64,000 nt of DNA, from NCBI GenBank assembly GCA_030848705.1, contig CM061235.1:134485228-134549227 (forward strand). Direction: 5' to 3'. Position numbers and translations under genes: made by a program. Of this stretch, positions 32,500-44,460 are shown piece by piece; within the stretch, counting starts at the first letter, position 1, and the number at the start of each line of letters is the position of its first letter. Origin of the DNA: Heracleum sosnowskyi (lineage: Eukaryota; Streptophyta; Magnoliopsida; Apiales; Apiaceae). The notes beneath the pieces were generated by a model. The model searched no databases. It was not told the DNA's origin and saw nothing but the letters and a program-made list of their open reading frames with translations.

Positions 32500-35432
32500 A
32501 TGGCAACAACCATGTTTCAGTCTCTTGGTCTCGATTTTGTTCCTAATAACTATGCAGCCCCACTGTCTATTGAAAACGTTCCGGAGGCGTTTCACCTGTT
32601 TCAAAATTTTCTTGCACAATCTGATATTGGCCAAGCTTTAGTGGAACCAACACGGTTATCTGGTACTCAAATCAAAGCCTTCTGGGAAACAGGTGTTTAT
32701 GATGATGGAGGTGAATCAGGAACTCCCTCAATTGTCTTTGAATTTGCTGAACAAGAGTATGTGGTTACTCCAACCACTGTTAGAGATGCTCTTGGATGTG
32801 AAGACTTTAATGCGTTCACCATTTCTGTTGGTGATTCTGAACTTCAGCGTATGATGAGGGAGATTGGATACTCTGGGTCTTTGGCAAGGACAGGGAATTT
32901 GAAGCTCCTGAGGTTGTGATTGAAAATCATTCTGCAAATGCTACTGTGCCTGAAGAAGCCAGAGCAAACACTGATGATAATGCTGCTTTTCCTGATGATT
33001 TTCTTGAACCTATATTGGAGATGGATATTGAAGACGAAATTGAAGCACATCCTAGTATCAGTGTTTGTGATACTGAGGATGTGGCAGCTGGTCAACCCAC
33101 CCAGATAATAGATGAGTCAATTGCTACTCATACAGAAATTCTTTCTGTCAATAATTCAATTCCAGAAAAGGGTGAGGAGGTTGATCAGGTACTGGACACT
33201 GCTCAGATAAATGCTGAAGCTGCTGTAGAGAAAGTAAATGAAGCTATAGCAGAGGAAATAGTTAAGTCTGTTCCTGAAGAAACAGAGGTTTTTGCCACTG
33301 CAAACTCTGAGCATGTTGAAGTTGTTGAAAAGTCTGTTCCTGTAGAAGCAGAGGTTCTTGTCAATCTAAACTCTGAGAATCCTGAAGCTGCACAGCCAAA
33401 CGCTGAAGCTACTGCAGAAAATGTTGCTGCAGATAATGAAGATAGAGTTGTTTCTGATAATGCTGATCATACTTCTGCAAACTCTGTTCATTCTGATCAT
33501 GCAAACTCTGGGATCAATGCCGAAGTTTCAAATTCTGATGAATCCATATCTTTTCTAAGGGATCCTACAGCTGAGCATGTCAAGGAAAATATAGTTGCCA
33601 CTGAAGCTCATTATAGAGATATGTACTATGCTAACTGGTCAGGGGCAGATTGTATTTTCTCCAAGCAAAGGACTGCTGATTTTGTTGCTCAATCTGCAAA
33701 GGAGATTTCAAATCCTGAGCTAATGACACATTTCAAGGCTACAATTGTTCAAGTCAAATCATTGCACAATCGCTTTGATGAGACTCACAAAGCAGTCATT
33801 GGATTGAGTAATGATGTTGCTGCTAAGGAGTTAACCTTGAGAACTGAAAGAAATAGATTGTCTTCTCTGATTCAAGATCAAGTGGAAATAAAACAAAGGC
33901 TAAGCAAGGTGGAAGAGCATCAGACTGTTATGTCTTCTCAACTTGATTCTATTGCTGCCTCACTGGAGTTGCTGACATCAGTGCTTATTCCTGATGATGT
34001 CAAAAAGGGGGAGAGAGTTCCTAAAGACAAATGCAAAAGGACTCCAACCTTGAGATTGAGGGATGATGCAAATGATGGTGGAAGCAAGGAAGCAGAGAGA
34101 AGGTCAAAGACTAGTCAAGAGCAAGGGAGACTTAGGTCAAACTCTGCTAGACAGACAAACTCTGAGAGGTTAAACTCTGGTGGTCAATCTTTTTCAAGAC
34201 TTAAAAGTCTAGTGATTTCATCAAATCCAACTACTGATGAAGAGATTGCTGCTAAACTTTTCATGGAAGAACATGGTGGTGAAGCCACAATGGAAGATAT
34301 GGACATTGAGATGAAGCTTCTTGCTGAGGAACACCAGAAAAATATTGAAGCTGGTACTTACAAGAAAAAGGCTAAGGCTCCTAGGAAAAAGGAAATGGGA
34401 ATTTCTATTAAAGAGAATGTGAACTCTCAACAGAGTTTACAATATACAAGGAGGCCTATGATTGCAGAGTCTGATAAAGGAAAAGGTAAACTGGTAGAAG
34501 AAGGACAGTTACCAAAGAAGAATTATTCAACCTCTGACGTTGCTCAAGTTGAATCAAGGATAAACAAATCAACCTCTGACATTGCTCAAGTTGTTCAAAA
34601 ATCAGAAGCTGTGACAACCTCTGATACTACTCAAGTTGTACAGACAAAATTATCTTCACAATTACAAAGGACTTTTGGCAAGCCAGTCACTGTTCAACAC
34701 TCTTTGATTCCAGCAAATATAAATCTTCTTCAAAGCAGAACAGTCATGGGAAAAGAATCAAGAGATAAATCTGGGCTTGGATCTCATAGAGAGAAAAGAG
34801 TGAACAATAGTCCAATGGATCACACTTCTTTAGCTGAACCTGGTGTTGGAGTAACTCAAGAAAATCTTGATACTCTAGAATCAGTTCAGTTAATATACCA
34901 CAGAGGGTTGAAGAAGGATTTTCTGTTATACTTCAAATCTGATGGCAGAGTATACAGAGTTAGTGAAGATGATATTGGTTTAAAGATGAAAGAAGAACTG
35001 GAATATGTGCTGTATCTGTTGAAAGTTAAAAATCAAAGAACTCATCAAGCAGCCGAAGTGTTAAGAAGCAGGATGATGAAAGCTAGAATTCTTTCTGGTT
35101 TAAAGTCTGCTGGCTCTTACATACCAAGGTACAGAGATTACAATGGAAAGCTTGTTGAGATGCAAAGAAACAGTGCAAGACTCAGAACAGATTTTGGCAT
35201 AAAAGTGTTGGAATTTAATCTGGATTCAGATAAATCCTTCATAATAAAGCTAGGAAATGATATGAGGAAAAACAGCATTTATTCACTAAGGGCAGCTATC
35301 TACCAGACTGGAGAAAGTGATCCAAAACTCAAGGAACTGAAAGAAATCATGGTAGATGAGCTAGAAAAGGCTGAAAGAAGACTTCTCATTGATTATCTCA
35401 GGACAGTGCCTGATATTGAAGAAATTAAGTAA
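32500..35432 (+). pseudogene. ORF3 ('env-like') of family B, one frameshift
   Basis: ATG 32500 (ATGGCAACA) opens a frame that ends at 32919. The rest continues in another frame to TAA 35430-35432, so a small indel near 32875-32885 splits the gene. The N-terminal piece has ALVEPTRL, IKAFWETG, FEFAEQEYVVTP and VRDALGC, the same pattern as the conserved start of family A ORF3. The second piece is acidic and repetitive (residues rich in Asn-Ser-Asp/Glu, Glu-Val-Ala). A helical region follows near 33700-33980, and a conserved basic C-terminal part with FLLYFKSDGRVYRVSEDDIG near 34915. I see no signal peptide or membrane segment. Role unknown. Confidence 0.8.
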
Positions 35433-35565
35433 AGTCTGACTGTAAGTTTTTAAAGTTTTTTGTTCTAAGTTAAAGTTAAACTCTGATTATATTTAAACAC
35501 TGCATTTGTTATATGTTTTGACATCATCAATTATCTATTAACTTGTACATCTTTATTATGCACAA

Positions 35566-35577
35566 GTTTGGGGAGAT
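35566..35577 (+). promoter_or_regulatory. Polypurine tract of family B
   Basis: GTTTGGGGAGAT lies directly before the 3' LTR. It is the plus-strand primer, with one G fewer than in family A. Confidence 0.85.
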
Positions 35578-36069
35578 TGTTAGATATAATTGCTGACGTT
35601 TGTTCATCAGTGTTTAAGTACCAGGTACTCATCAGAGTTTAATAGAAGCCAGTCAGAGTTTGATAAAGTCTGACGGGGTGAAGAGTTTATTAACTGTCGG
35701 TGCTAATATGAAGATTCTAGAAGCAATATATCTTGAAGATGGAAAGAAGCAAGATATATTGAGACAGTTAAGGAAACGGAACAGAAGATAGAAGCAATCC
35801 TAAATTGATATAAATTGTATAGCTAATTTATAGGAATATCAATTAGAGATTGATTATGTAACTGTGTATTATATAAACACAGATAGGTTAACCCTAAAAG
35901 GAATGCGAATACTGAATACATTATTCTTGTAACCTAGCAGCTCTCTGTGATTCTTTAACATCACTGAGAGAAGAGTTAAATATATAATTCAGTTATTGAT
36001 TCATAAACAGTGTTCTTGAGTGTTATTATCGTATTAATATTGATTATATATTGTGTAATCGGCCTAACA
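35578..36069 (+). repeat. 3' LTR of family B (492 bp)
   Basis: Same length as the 5' LTR. By eye it differs at about four positions (near 35637, two at 35789-35791, and 35948). It ends CGGCCTAACA, followed by the target duplication TGCTG. Confidence 0.96.
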
Positions 36070-36526
36070 TGCTGGATGCAGAATTGACAGGAAGAGCACT
36101 TCTGGAAGTTGCCAATTCTTAGGTCAAAGGTTAGTGTCCTGGTTCAGTAAGAAACAACAATCCACAGCAACATCTACAGCTGAGGCTGAATATATTGTTG
36201 CTGGAAGGTGCTGTGCTCAATTGCTTTGGATTAGAAATCAACTCATGGATTATGGACTAGTGTTGGAACACATTCCCCTGATGTGTGACAATACCAGTGC
36301 AATATCCATTGTTGCCAATCCTGTAAATCATTCTACTACAAAGCACATTGAGATAAGGTACCATTTCATTAGGTAACATGCTGCAAATGGTACTATAGCA
36401 ATCTCTTATGTTCCAACTGAGAAACAATTAGTTGACATATTTACTAAACCTCTAAATGAAGCTGTCTTCAACAGACTTGTGAGTGAAATTGAAATGCTCA
36501 ATCCTTCATTTAGTTGTTCTAAGTAA
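36070..36526 (+). pseudogene. pol of family A copy 2, 3' remainder (RNase H)
   Basis: It continues the interrupted RNase H from the TGCTG duplication: AGCRIDRKSTSG-type sequence, LVSWFSKKQQS, STAEAEY and CDNTSAISIV. A nonsense TAA (36374-36376; Glu in copy 1) truncates it before the terminal LVDIFTKPL, where the family A Ala is Val. The final stop corresponds to that of copy 1. Confidence 0.92.
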
Positions 36527-37239
36527 GTATGCTAGTTAATTGTTGCAGCAGTAAAATTTCACTGTATTTAAATGCTCTATTCATATGGAGTGAAAATTAG
36601 CTGAGATATGATTTATAAATATTTCAGTATTTTACTGCATATTTTCCAAATCATACTTTTTCTGTGAAGTTATGAGCTTTTAAGACATCTCTACATATGT
36701 GATTTTGAGAGTTCACGACTTAGTTCAAATAAAACAGATTTATATCGCAAACTTCTAAAAATGTGAGACTTCGCGATATAGTTCATTTCTTGAGTTTGCG
36801 ACATAGTTCATTTTCCGACTTCGCGACCTAGAATAACTATATCGACAAGTCCCCATATTGAGCAGAATTTTGATTTAAATCAATTTTATTTTAAAATTTT
36901 GATATAAGTCTGACAAAATGCTTGGAATTCCAAAAAGAGAGTTTTAGACAAGGTATTGATACTATATCGCAAAGTCTCCCCATACTTTCTACCCTTAAGA
37001 CTTTGCGACATAGTTCATTTCTGGACTCTGCGATATACTTTGCAAGACTTCACGATATAGGCTATTTTGAGACTTCACGACATCAAAATAGCCTGTACAA
37101 ATTCATAACTCCATATCGCAGTGTCTCTATCATATAAATACTTTTTGCTAACCGTTCACAACTTTTCATCTTGTCTATTACTCTCAACTCTCAAACCTAA
37201 ACTCCAATTCTCTTCTCTCTTCTTAACTCTAAATTTCAA
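36527..37239 (+). repeat. pol-ORF3 spacer of family A copy 2, motif-rich
   Basis: It corresponds to 2656-3368 of copy 1. Inverted motifs such as GACTTCGCGATATAG and GACTTTGCGACATAG lie between about 36715 and 37085, with forward ones like ATATCGCAAAGTC near 36966. Some CG positions have changed relative to copy 1 (for example CTTCACGATATAG), as expected from decay of methylated CG. Confidence 0.8.
37133..37140 (+). promoter_or_regulatory. TATA box, putative internal ORF3 promoter, copy 2
   Basis: TATAAATA is at the same place relative to ORF3 as in copy 1, and is again followed by a CT-rich leader to the ATG at 37240. Confidence 0.5.
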
Positions 37240-40200
37240 ATGGCACCCAAATCTCAAACAACTTCTTCTTCTTCAAACCCTTTAGTCATACCCAAAGAGA
37301 CCAACCTTCTCACAATTCCATCTGAGGCTGAAGCAAACCCCGGGTACAAGTGTTTTGTACGGTTCTTGAACACATCCTACCTTCGCCAAGCTTTGACTAT
37401 GAACCCTACTCTGTATGTTGATGTCCTGGAAGGATTCTGGAGAACATCAATGGTATCTACAATTGCAAGGGAGGATGGGACTTCATTTCAGGAGGTTAAC
37501 TACACGATTGGAGGGAAGCTCTTGTAGTTTGGGGTAAAGGAAATTAATGAAGCTTTGGGGTTTAAGACTGAGGGCCATGATGAAGAAGCCACTGATAAGC
37601 AAATGGTGGACTTCATGACCCTGATTCAGTATGCTGATGAAATTGACATGGCTAAGCTCAATAAGAAGCATGTCAGAAGGGAGTGGTCATTTCTGTTTGA
37701 CGCACTCCAGAAGGTGTTCCTGTGCAGAAAGACAGGATGGGACCACATCAGTCACATTGCTGTGAAGCTAGCCTACTCCTTAGCTTATAATCAGGAGATC
37801 AATGTAGGAGTCATCATTCTCAAGGAATTGGCCCAGAGGCTAGGAAAGACTGTTCATGGACGAGGTAATGAGATCTTTTACCCTCGTTTTATTCAATGCA
37901 TTTTAAATTATCTTGATAATGTTGTACATGAATTAGATGGTATAGATCCAATAAAGTTGGCTTATTCCAAGTCCATGTCCAAAGTTCTATTTGGCTCACT
38001 GGACACTAGGAATCAAGTGGATGTGATTTTGAGTGTGACTAAGCATATGCAAGACACATTCTCATCATATCCACTTGATAATCCCATATATCATGAACTT
38101 TCCTGGAAAGGGAAGGCTAAGACTGAAGGAGCTTCAAAGTCTAACCCCAGCCTTCCTATCCCATCCAGTGGCCCTCCTGCAAACAGTACCTTAGTGATTA
38201 GGGAGCCCAGTGCACCAGTCTCTCAAAAGATTGGTGTTACTAAAAAGAAGACAAAGAAGAGACCTTTAGCTATCATTCATGAGTCTGTAGAATTAGGAAG
38301 TGAGGAACCTGAGTCACAGCTCACCAGACCAAAGAAGAAATCAAAAGATATAGCTACCACTGAATCCTCCCAACAAGATTCAGATATGATAGAGGGGGTA
38401 AACCTGTTACTGTCAATGTACTCTCAACAGGGCATTGGTATTGAAAAGAGTAGTCTCCCCACTACAACCTGTACAGAGTCTGCACAGGGTCAAGAACTCA
38501 CTCTTGACTCGGGTGGAAATAAGGTTGTTGCAACACTGAGTGGAGAGCACATCACTCTTGAAACTCCTCCTATTTCTCAGGGAGAGTTGCCAAAATCTAA
38601 TCTAGACTCCTCTTTTCTTACAGAATCTCAAACCTCTAATATTTCTTCTAAACAGGAAAGTCATTCACATGACAATTCTGCTCTTGATCAGTCACAACTT
38701 CCTTCTGTGACTGAGCCCCTTTCAAGTGACATGGTGCTTGACACTGTGCTCACCACCTAGGACCCACATTTTGTTGGTCTTCTAATGACACCAACAAAAA
38801 CATGGAGGATTCACCAGTTCTTACTGGAGACTCTGTGTCTCTCTCTCCAATCCTTAGGGATTTGGACTTGCCTTCACAGGCATATGGAGATGATGATGTA
38901 ATTCATCCCATTTCAATGGAGACAGCATCATACTCCACAGCTATTCCAAGGCTGGAGGAAACTCTAAATACATTCATACATGTTGCAGAACCCTCATCTG
39001 TGACAGGAGTGTCTAGCACTAGCTCTAACTTGGCTCAGGCCACAATGTCACAATGGCTGGAGTCTGTGCAACATGACAGGCCTTCAGGATCATCATTTGT
39101 GCCCACACAATTGACGGATGAAGCACTCCAAAATCTTCATGTGGCACAGATTGATGAGTTCTCAAAGATTGCCCAACATCTCCTCACAGCTGGACTACCA
39201 AATAAAGACTATGAAGCTATTCTGCTCTGTCACGGGGAGGATGTTGAGGCTCAGAAGGAGAAGATTGTGGATGAGGCTCAACAGGATGGTAATGTGGATG
39301 TCTGGTTGGATGCCAAAAGGTCAGTAAGGCTGAAGGATGCACTAGCTTTTCTCAGGGAGGACTACTTAACTGCTTTGGGGTCTAATGCTAAAGGTCTCTC
39401 TCCTGAAGAAGTCTATGAAGCTGTGAATGAGGTCTACAAGAGTCAATTGAAGGCTCTGCACTACCTTGGGAAAGGTCTTCAATCAGAAATCTCCACTATC
39501 AAAGAAGAAACTGACCAATCATTGGCTCAGCTCAAGAATACCTATCTTTCTGATTTTCCCAAGGTGGATGGCATCCTTAAGGAAGTGAAAAAGACTGCTC
39601 AGAATGTCTTTACCATGGATCTCACTCTAGCTGTGGTATCTGATAACTTGAAGAAACTGTCTACCAAGCTAGAGAACCAGCTACAATCCAACATCAACAC
39701 AAATTTAATGCTCTCGGTACTATGGAAAAACCAGTATGGTGACAAGCTGGTGGATGAGGTTCCCATCTCCAAAATCTCTAAATTTGACTTCTCTAAGCTC
39801 AAGGACCAGGCTCTCAATCCATTCAAGTCTGAGCAGCTATTCTCAAAGGTTGACAGATTGGAGAAAGAAGTGGCTGCCCTCAAGTCTGAAAACCAAGGGA
39901 TTTCTCATTCCTTGGAGCTCTTAAATGCCAAGTTGGATGACCAAAGCAACTCCACTTCAAGCATTCTGCTAGTCCAACAACAGATGATGACCTCTATGAT
40001 GAGAAGCATGAACCTTCCTATTCCTGGAGAAGCTCAAGACATCTTGTCTGATCCCAAGCCTAAGGGGGAGAAAGGAAAGGAAGAGGTCATTCTGGAAAAG
40101 AAAGGGGGAGCTCCTACAAAGCAAAAGCTAAAAGGGAAAATTATATCGGAAAAGGAGCTCAAGCCAATCACTCTTCCTACTGTTTCTGTCACCAGTTTAG

Positions 40201-42101
40201 CTGGCCAGAAAAGTAGTGTGACTACAACATTCTATCCTGGCACAATTCTCAGTGATGTCTCTGCTCCTCTCATCTCCACAAAAGCTCAGCCTGTCAAAGC
40301 AAATATTATCACTGAGGCCAAGCTACAGGAAGTTGCCAACAAAAACATCTATCATGATGAGGCCTTTCTGGAGTTTCTGAACGCCATCTTCATCAGTGTA
40401 CAAGGTGATACCAAGACCTACAGGGAAATGATCAAGGAAAATATCAAATATTTCACTGTGGTAGTCAGGAAAGTCAAGGATGCCTATCTAAGAGAAATTG
40501 TCATGGTATCTAAAGCAAATGACCTATGGCACTTGTCTTTTGAAACTCTAGAGAAGCTGAGATTTACTTAACTAGACACTATTATGGAGCTAATAGAGAA
40601 GACTGGTGAGAACAACAGGATTCTGTATGAGGACTTGAAGAAAGACCAATTCTTAAGATTGCCTGAAGTCATCACCAATCCAAGAACAGTTATTTTCTAA
40701 GGTCTCTCCAGGGCAAACACCATTGATCAACTAGTCATCCCTGCTCAACTAAATGTGAAGAACAAGGATAAAATCAATAATGTGCTCCAAATGCTTAGAG
40801 CTAAGAGGGGATTCAGGACTGCTGAAGAGATAGAAATGATCCAAATTCTTCAATCATTTTTAATACATGGAAGAATTCCTGAATCACTCAAGGCAAAGAA
40901 AGTTCAAAAAGATGACAAGGATGATGATGAAGACAAGAGCTACAAGAGAAGGAGTCAGTCTATGAGTGATAAGGATGGGGTAAGTGAGAGCAGAAAAGGC
41001 AAAACTTCCAAGAAATCTAAAGATGCTGAAGATGACAAGAAAGACTCTCGGGGAAAGAAGGAGACTGTAAAGAAGAGAAGTGGAAATCAGCAAGTCAAGG
41101 ACATTGCTAGCAGTATCTTAACCACTACACAAGACTCTGAGTCTAGGGTGGGTACTGTTAGCAATGATCCTCCAAAATCAATAACCAAGACTTCTGAAAC
41201 TGATTTGCCACTGGAGAAAGGAAAAGACACCACAACAAAATCTAAAAGACACTTCCACAAAGTCACAGCTAGTGGAGTGTTACAGTGGATGGAAGGGAAA
41301 GGATTGAAGCTACTTCCAAATGATGTGGCACTGAAGACTAAATCTCCTTGTTCTGGAAAGCTACCTCAAGTCAAACATTGGAAACTCAAAAGTGTAGCCA
41401 AAAGAACAAGGATAACAAAGAGGAATGGAGCAATCACAAATGTTGTTGGGATCAATGTACTTCCTCTAGATGAAGACTATGATGAAGATGCCCTAGCATT
41501 TCTGAGAGCCCAAAGAATCTTTGAAGTCAAAGTGAAGCAAAATCATCTAGAGATCAAATACACTGATGGAAGAGAAAGAGAGATGAGGCAAGGGAGCTGG
41601 CAGTACTTTCCACAATATGAGCTTGAAAGAATAAATGCACTGCTGAACTTTGAAGAAAAGGAAGAAAGATTGTGGAAGATTGAAATTGCCAGATTCCTGA
41701 AGATGCACTCTGATTACAAAGAAAATCTAAGGAAGCTAAATGAAGAGAAGAACATTCAGAAAGAGAAAGAGATGGCTGAGATGGAAGAGAAGGCTAAAGA
41801 GTTGAGGAAGAAAGGGCTGTGCAAAGTGAAACAAAATCCTTATGTTGTGGAATACAAAAATAAAAATGGAGGAAAAAACAAGATAAGGATGGAGTTTTTG
41901 GATTCATGTGTGGAAAGTGCCCTAAAAGCTGCAGTTGAAGACTTAGAAGACTCTCCTCTTATTGAAGAACTAATTGCAAGAGATGAAATTCAAACAGCCA
42001 TTTCAGATATGAAGAGAAAGGAAGAAATGAGAAAGAAGAAGGTTTATGATGACTATCTTGAAAAACAAATGGAAACTGAAGCTGTTCAGCAACAAAGATA
42101 A
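37240..42101 (+). pseudogene. ORF3 ('env-like') of family A copy 2, broken
   Basis: It is homologous over its whole length to the intact ORF at 3369-8177, including LEGFWRT, EALGF, KTGWDHISHIAVKLAYSLA, the coiled coil near 39850, and the Lys/Glu-rich C-terminus. Stops are seen at 37525-37527, 38758-38760, 40569-40571 and near 40698. A small deletion with frameshift lies near 38780. Around 38955-39015 this copy has about 66 bases that copy 1 lacks, so one of them has an indel there. At least three of the stops are Gln codons changed by C to T. Confidence 0.9.
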
Positions 42102-42237
42102 TCTGTAAGCTTTCACTTTAAATGTAATCAAATTCTGTTCATAATGTTCATCTATTGTTCTCTCTGAAATTTAATTCCTTTTATATAAGTTAGGCTTGTT
42201 ATCAGACATGAAATTGTGCCTAAGTTTCTTACTCACA

Positions 42238-42250
42238 ATTTGGGGGAGAT
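42238..42250 (+). promoter_or_regulatory. Polypurine tract of family A copy 2
   Basis: ATTTGGGGGAGAT precedes the 3' LTR, matching copy 1. Confidence 0.85.
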
Positions 42251-43530
42251 TGTTAGGCTCAAGGCATGTCTGAATACCACTATTAACAAGCCTACACATT
42301 GTGACTATGTCACTCTACATGACCTAGTGAATTCTTTCACTGGGATATAGTATAGGTCTCCATTGTACTTGTCTTGTGTTCATGTACTTAGCTTTATTCT
42401 GTATGCTCAAAGCTATAATGAGCTTAGTAAGTTTCTTGCACCTAGAATGTACATAGGCCATGGAATAATTATCCTGGTAGAAGTTCAGAAATGTTCATGC
42501 AGCAGGATGGAGATGAATAAGGCCCTGAAGAAATAAGTTGCAGAAATTTATCTAAGTCTATATACCGTGAAGTCAAAATAAAGCTATGTCGTGAAGTCCT
42601 CAAAATCCATGTCGTGAAGTACTGACATCGCATAGTCCTAAATGAACTATGTCGTGAAGTCTTCATTACTCATGTCGTGAAGTGTTGAGATTGCAAAGTC
42701 AGATTGTACTAGACCGTGAAGTCCTCAAAAAGGCTATGTCGCGAAGTCCTCAAAAAGGCTATGTCGCGAAGTCTTCAAAAAGGCTATATCGCGAAGTCCT
42801 CACTAAGCCTATATCGCATACTCCTGAAACAGTCATATAGAAAAGTCCTCATATAGCAAAGTCAAGAATGCACTATGTCAACAAGTCAAAGAATCAGGAA
42901 TATGCTGGAGTTCATGATGTCAACACTTAGCCGTTCATAACAAGACAAATGAAGGTACATAACCAAAATTCAATGGAGACAAATACTGAAGCATCTGTTA
43001 CGGTAAGGTGGTCCAAAGAACAGATGGCAAATCTACAGCAAAACTTGGAGAGAAAGATTAGAGACAAGCAGCTACAGAAACAGGAAAGACTCCGAAAAGC
43101 AAGTGGTCCTTCCTGACACAGTTAACTTCTTATGGCAGGACAAGTTGGACTTTGAGCTAGGGGTAACTGTGTAAATAGGTGTGTGCACCAGTTTGTATAG
43201 GTCTATATATATTGTGCACACCCTACTGTTAGCTATAAGAGAGAGATACACAGAAATATTCAAGCACTCTTTTCTCTGTAAGCAAAGCAAGAAAATATTG
43301 TTCTTGTTTAGAAGCCAGAATTTCACTTGTGAAATTTTGGAAGCTTTAGTATTTAATTTACTTAATACAAAGTAGATTAAAGTGATTGTGTGTGTTCTGC
43401 TTATTTTCATTCCGCATTTTTTACAACATAATCTCTCACAGCTTATTAGTTTTCAATAATCGAAAAATATCAAAACTATCCATTCAACCCCCCCCCCTAT
43501 CTAGTTTATTAGTGACATTCATTTCTAACA
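42251..43530 (+). repeat. 3' LTR of family A copy 2 (1280 bp)
   Basis: It runs from TGTTAGGCTC to TTTCTAACA and is followed by target duplication TATGC. It has a motif array at about 42575-42890, one unit shorter than in the 5' LTR. Confidence 0.95.
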
Positions 43531-44181
43531 TATGCATCAAATGCAAAAGAAGAGTACCACACCCAGATAAGAAGTTGTTACAGTGCATGCTTCATATTAA
43601 ATATGTGATCTTAAATACAAAAACTCATAACTCAGTACAAAATTATATGTAAACAGATTTTCACTGTGTGTTTTGGCTTCGGACAACACGGGTGATATTG
43701 AAATAATTTTAATGGATAGAGCAATGCGTACACTTTTTGGAAAGACTGTGTTTGACGTTCTTGAAGAGGTATCTTACTACATACATTATTTTCAAATACT
43801 TCAATATTAATGATTCCTGGATAATAAATAACATAAGTTTTCATTCAGTACAAGGGGGCTTTTCCGAAAATGGTGAAAACCTTAGAAAGTAGACATTTCA
43901 CCATCAAGTTACAGATATTGGAAGTTAACATTCATAAAAAAAGTGATATGTTTCTGGCAAATGATCTTTTTGAAGGCTTCAATTTCAATGAGGACAGTCA
44001 ACAACGGAGAACAATAGAATTTTCAACAGCACATGTATACACTCTAAGGAACAACTATAAATTAATAAAACATTTTTGTTCAAATTTGTTAATTATTATT
44101 CATTTCATTACAGAGCTCAGGGACCTCATACCATTTGGACGATATGTCACAATCAAAAGATCAAACAAGATGAAGTTTTAA
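43531..44181 (+). pseudogene. RPA1-like gene RPA-II, 3' part
   Basis: Directly after the target duplication the zinc-ribbon exon continues with IKCKRRVPHPDKK, supplying its last Cys pair. The next exon (about 43661-43768) gives SDNTGDIEIILMDRAMRTLFGKTV, the matching strand pattern of the RPA1 C-terminal OB fold. The next exon (from about 43850) gives FTIKLQILEVN. The last exon (from about 44113) ends RYVTIKRSNKMKF with a stop at 44179-44181. No internal stop is seen. The only lesion found in RPA-II is the large insertion. Confidence 0.75.
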
Positions 44182-44460
44182 GGGAACCTCAAATCATCAA
44201 GTTTTACTAAAACTGTTTGTACTACTACTAAGAACCACTTTGGATTACTGACTATGTAATGGGTTCTCAGTCTAAGTAACTAAACTACTGTTGTTCAAGT
44301 TCAATATTAGTTAAAACTATTTCTACCACATATCATAACACAAAACAAAATAACAGTAGGATAAAGATTCAACCAACCATTCTAACAAACACCGGTGAAA
44401 TAACATCAAGATCAAATGTACCAAAGTCAACCATACATACTTCAAACATAAACTATGAAA

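Larger units (their letters stand above)
24897..36069 (+). mobile_element. Sirevirus family B element, full length, young
   Basis: Two 492-bp LTRs (24897-25388 and 35578-36069) are flanked by TGCTG (24892-24896 and 36070-36074). By eye the LTRs differ at about four positions, under 1 percent, which indicates a recent insertion. Primer site, gag, pol, ORF3 and polypurine tract are all present. Gag and pol are open and ORF3 has one frameshift. The element differs clearly from family A in LTR sequence and protein sequence. The string AAACTCTGA is repeated throughout it. Confidence 0.97.
18381..43530 (+). mobile_element. Sirevirus family A copy 2, full length, decayed, with a nested element
   Basis: Two LTRs (18381-19687 and 42251-43530) are flanked by the 5-bp target duplication TATGC (18376-18380 and 43531-43535). 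A tRNA-Met-type primer site follows the 5' LTR and a polypurine tract precedes the 3' LTR. Gag, pol and ORF3 are all present but carry many stops and frameshifts. A younger family B element (24897-36069) sits in the RNase H region. Without it the element would be about 14 kb. It inserted into the zinc-ribbon exon of RPA-II. Confidence 0.96.

Noticed and set aside
19815..42101. Reading the interrupted pol as two separate genes
   Set aside because: The TGCTG duplication and continuous RNase H homology across it show one gene split by the family B element.
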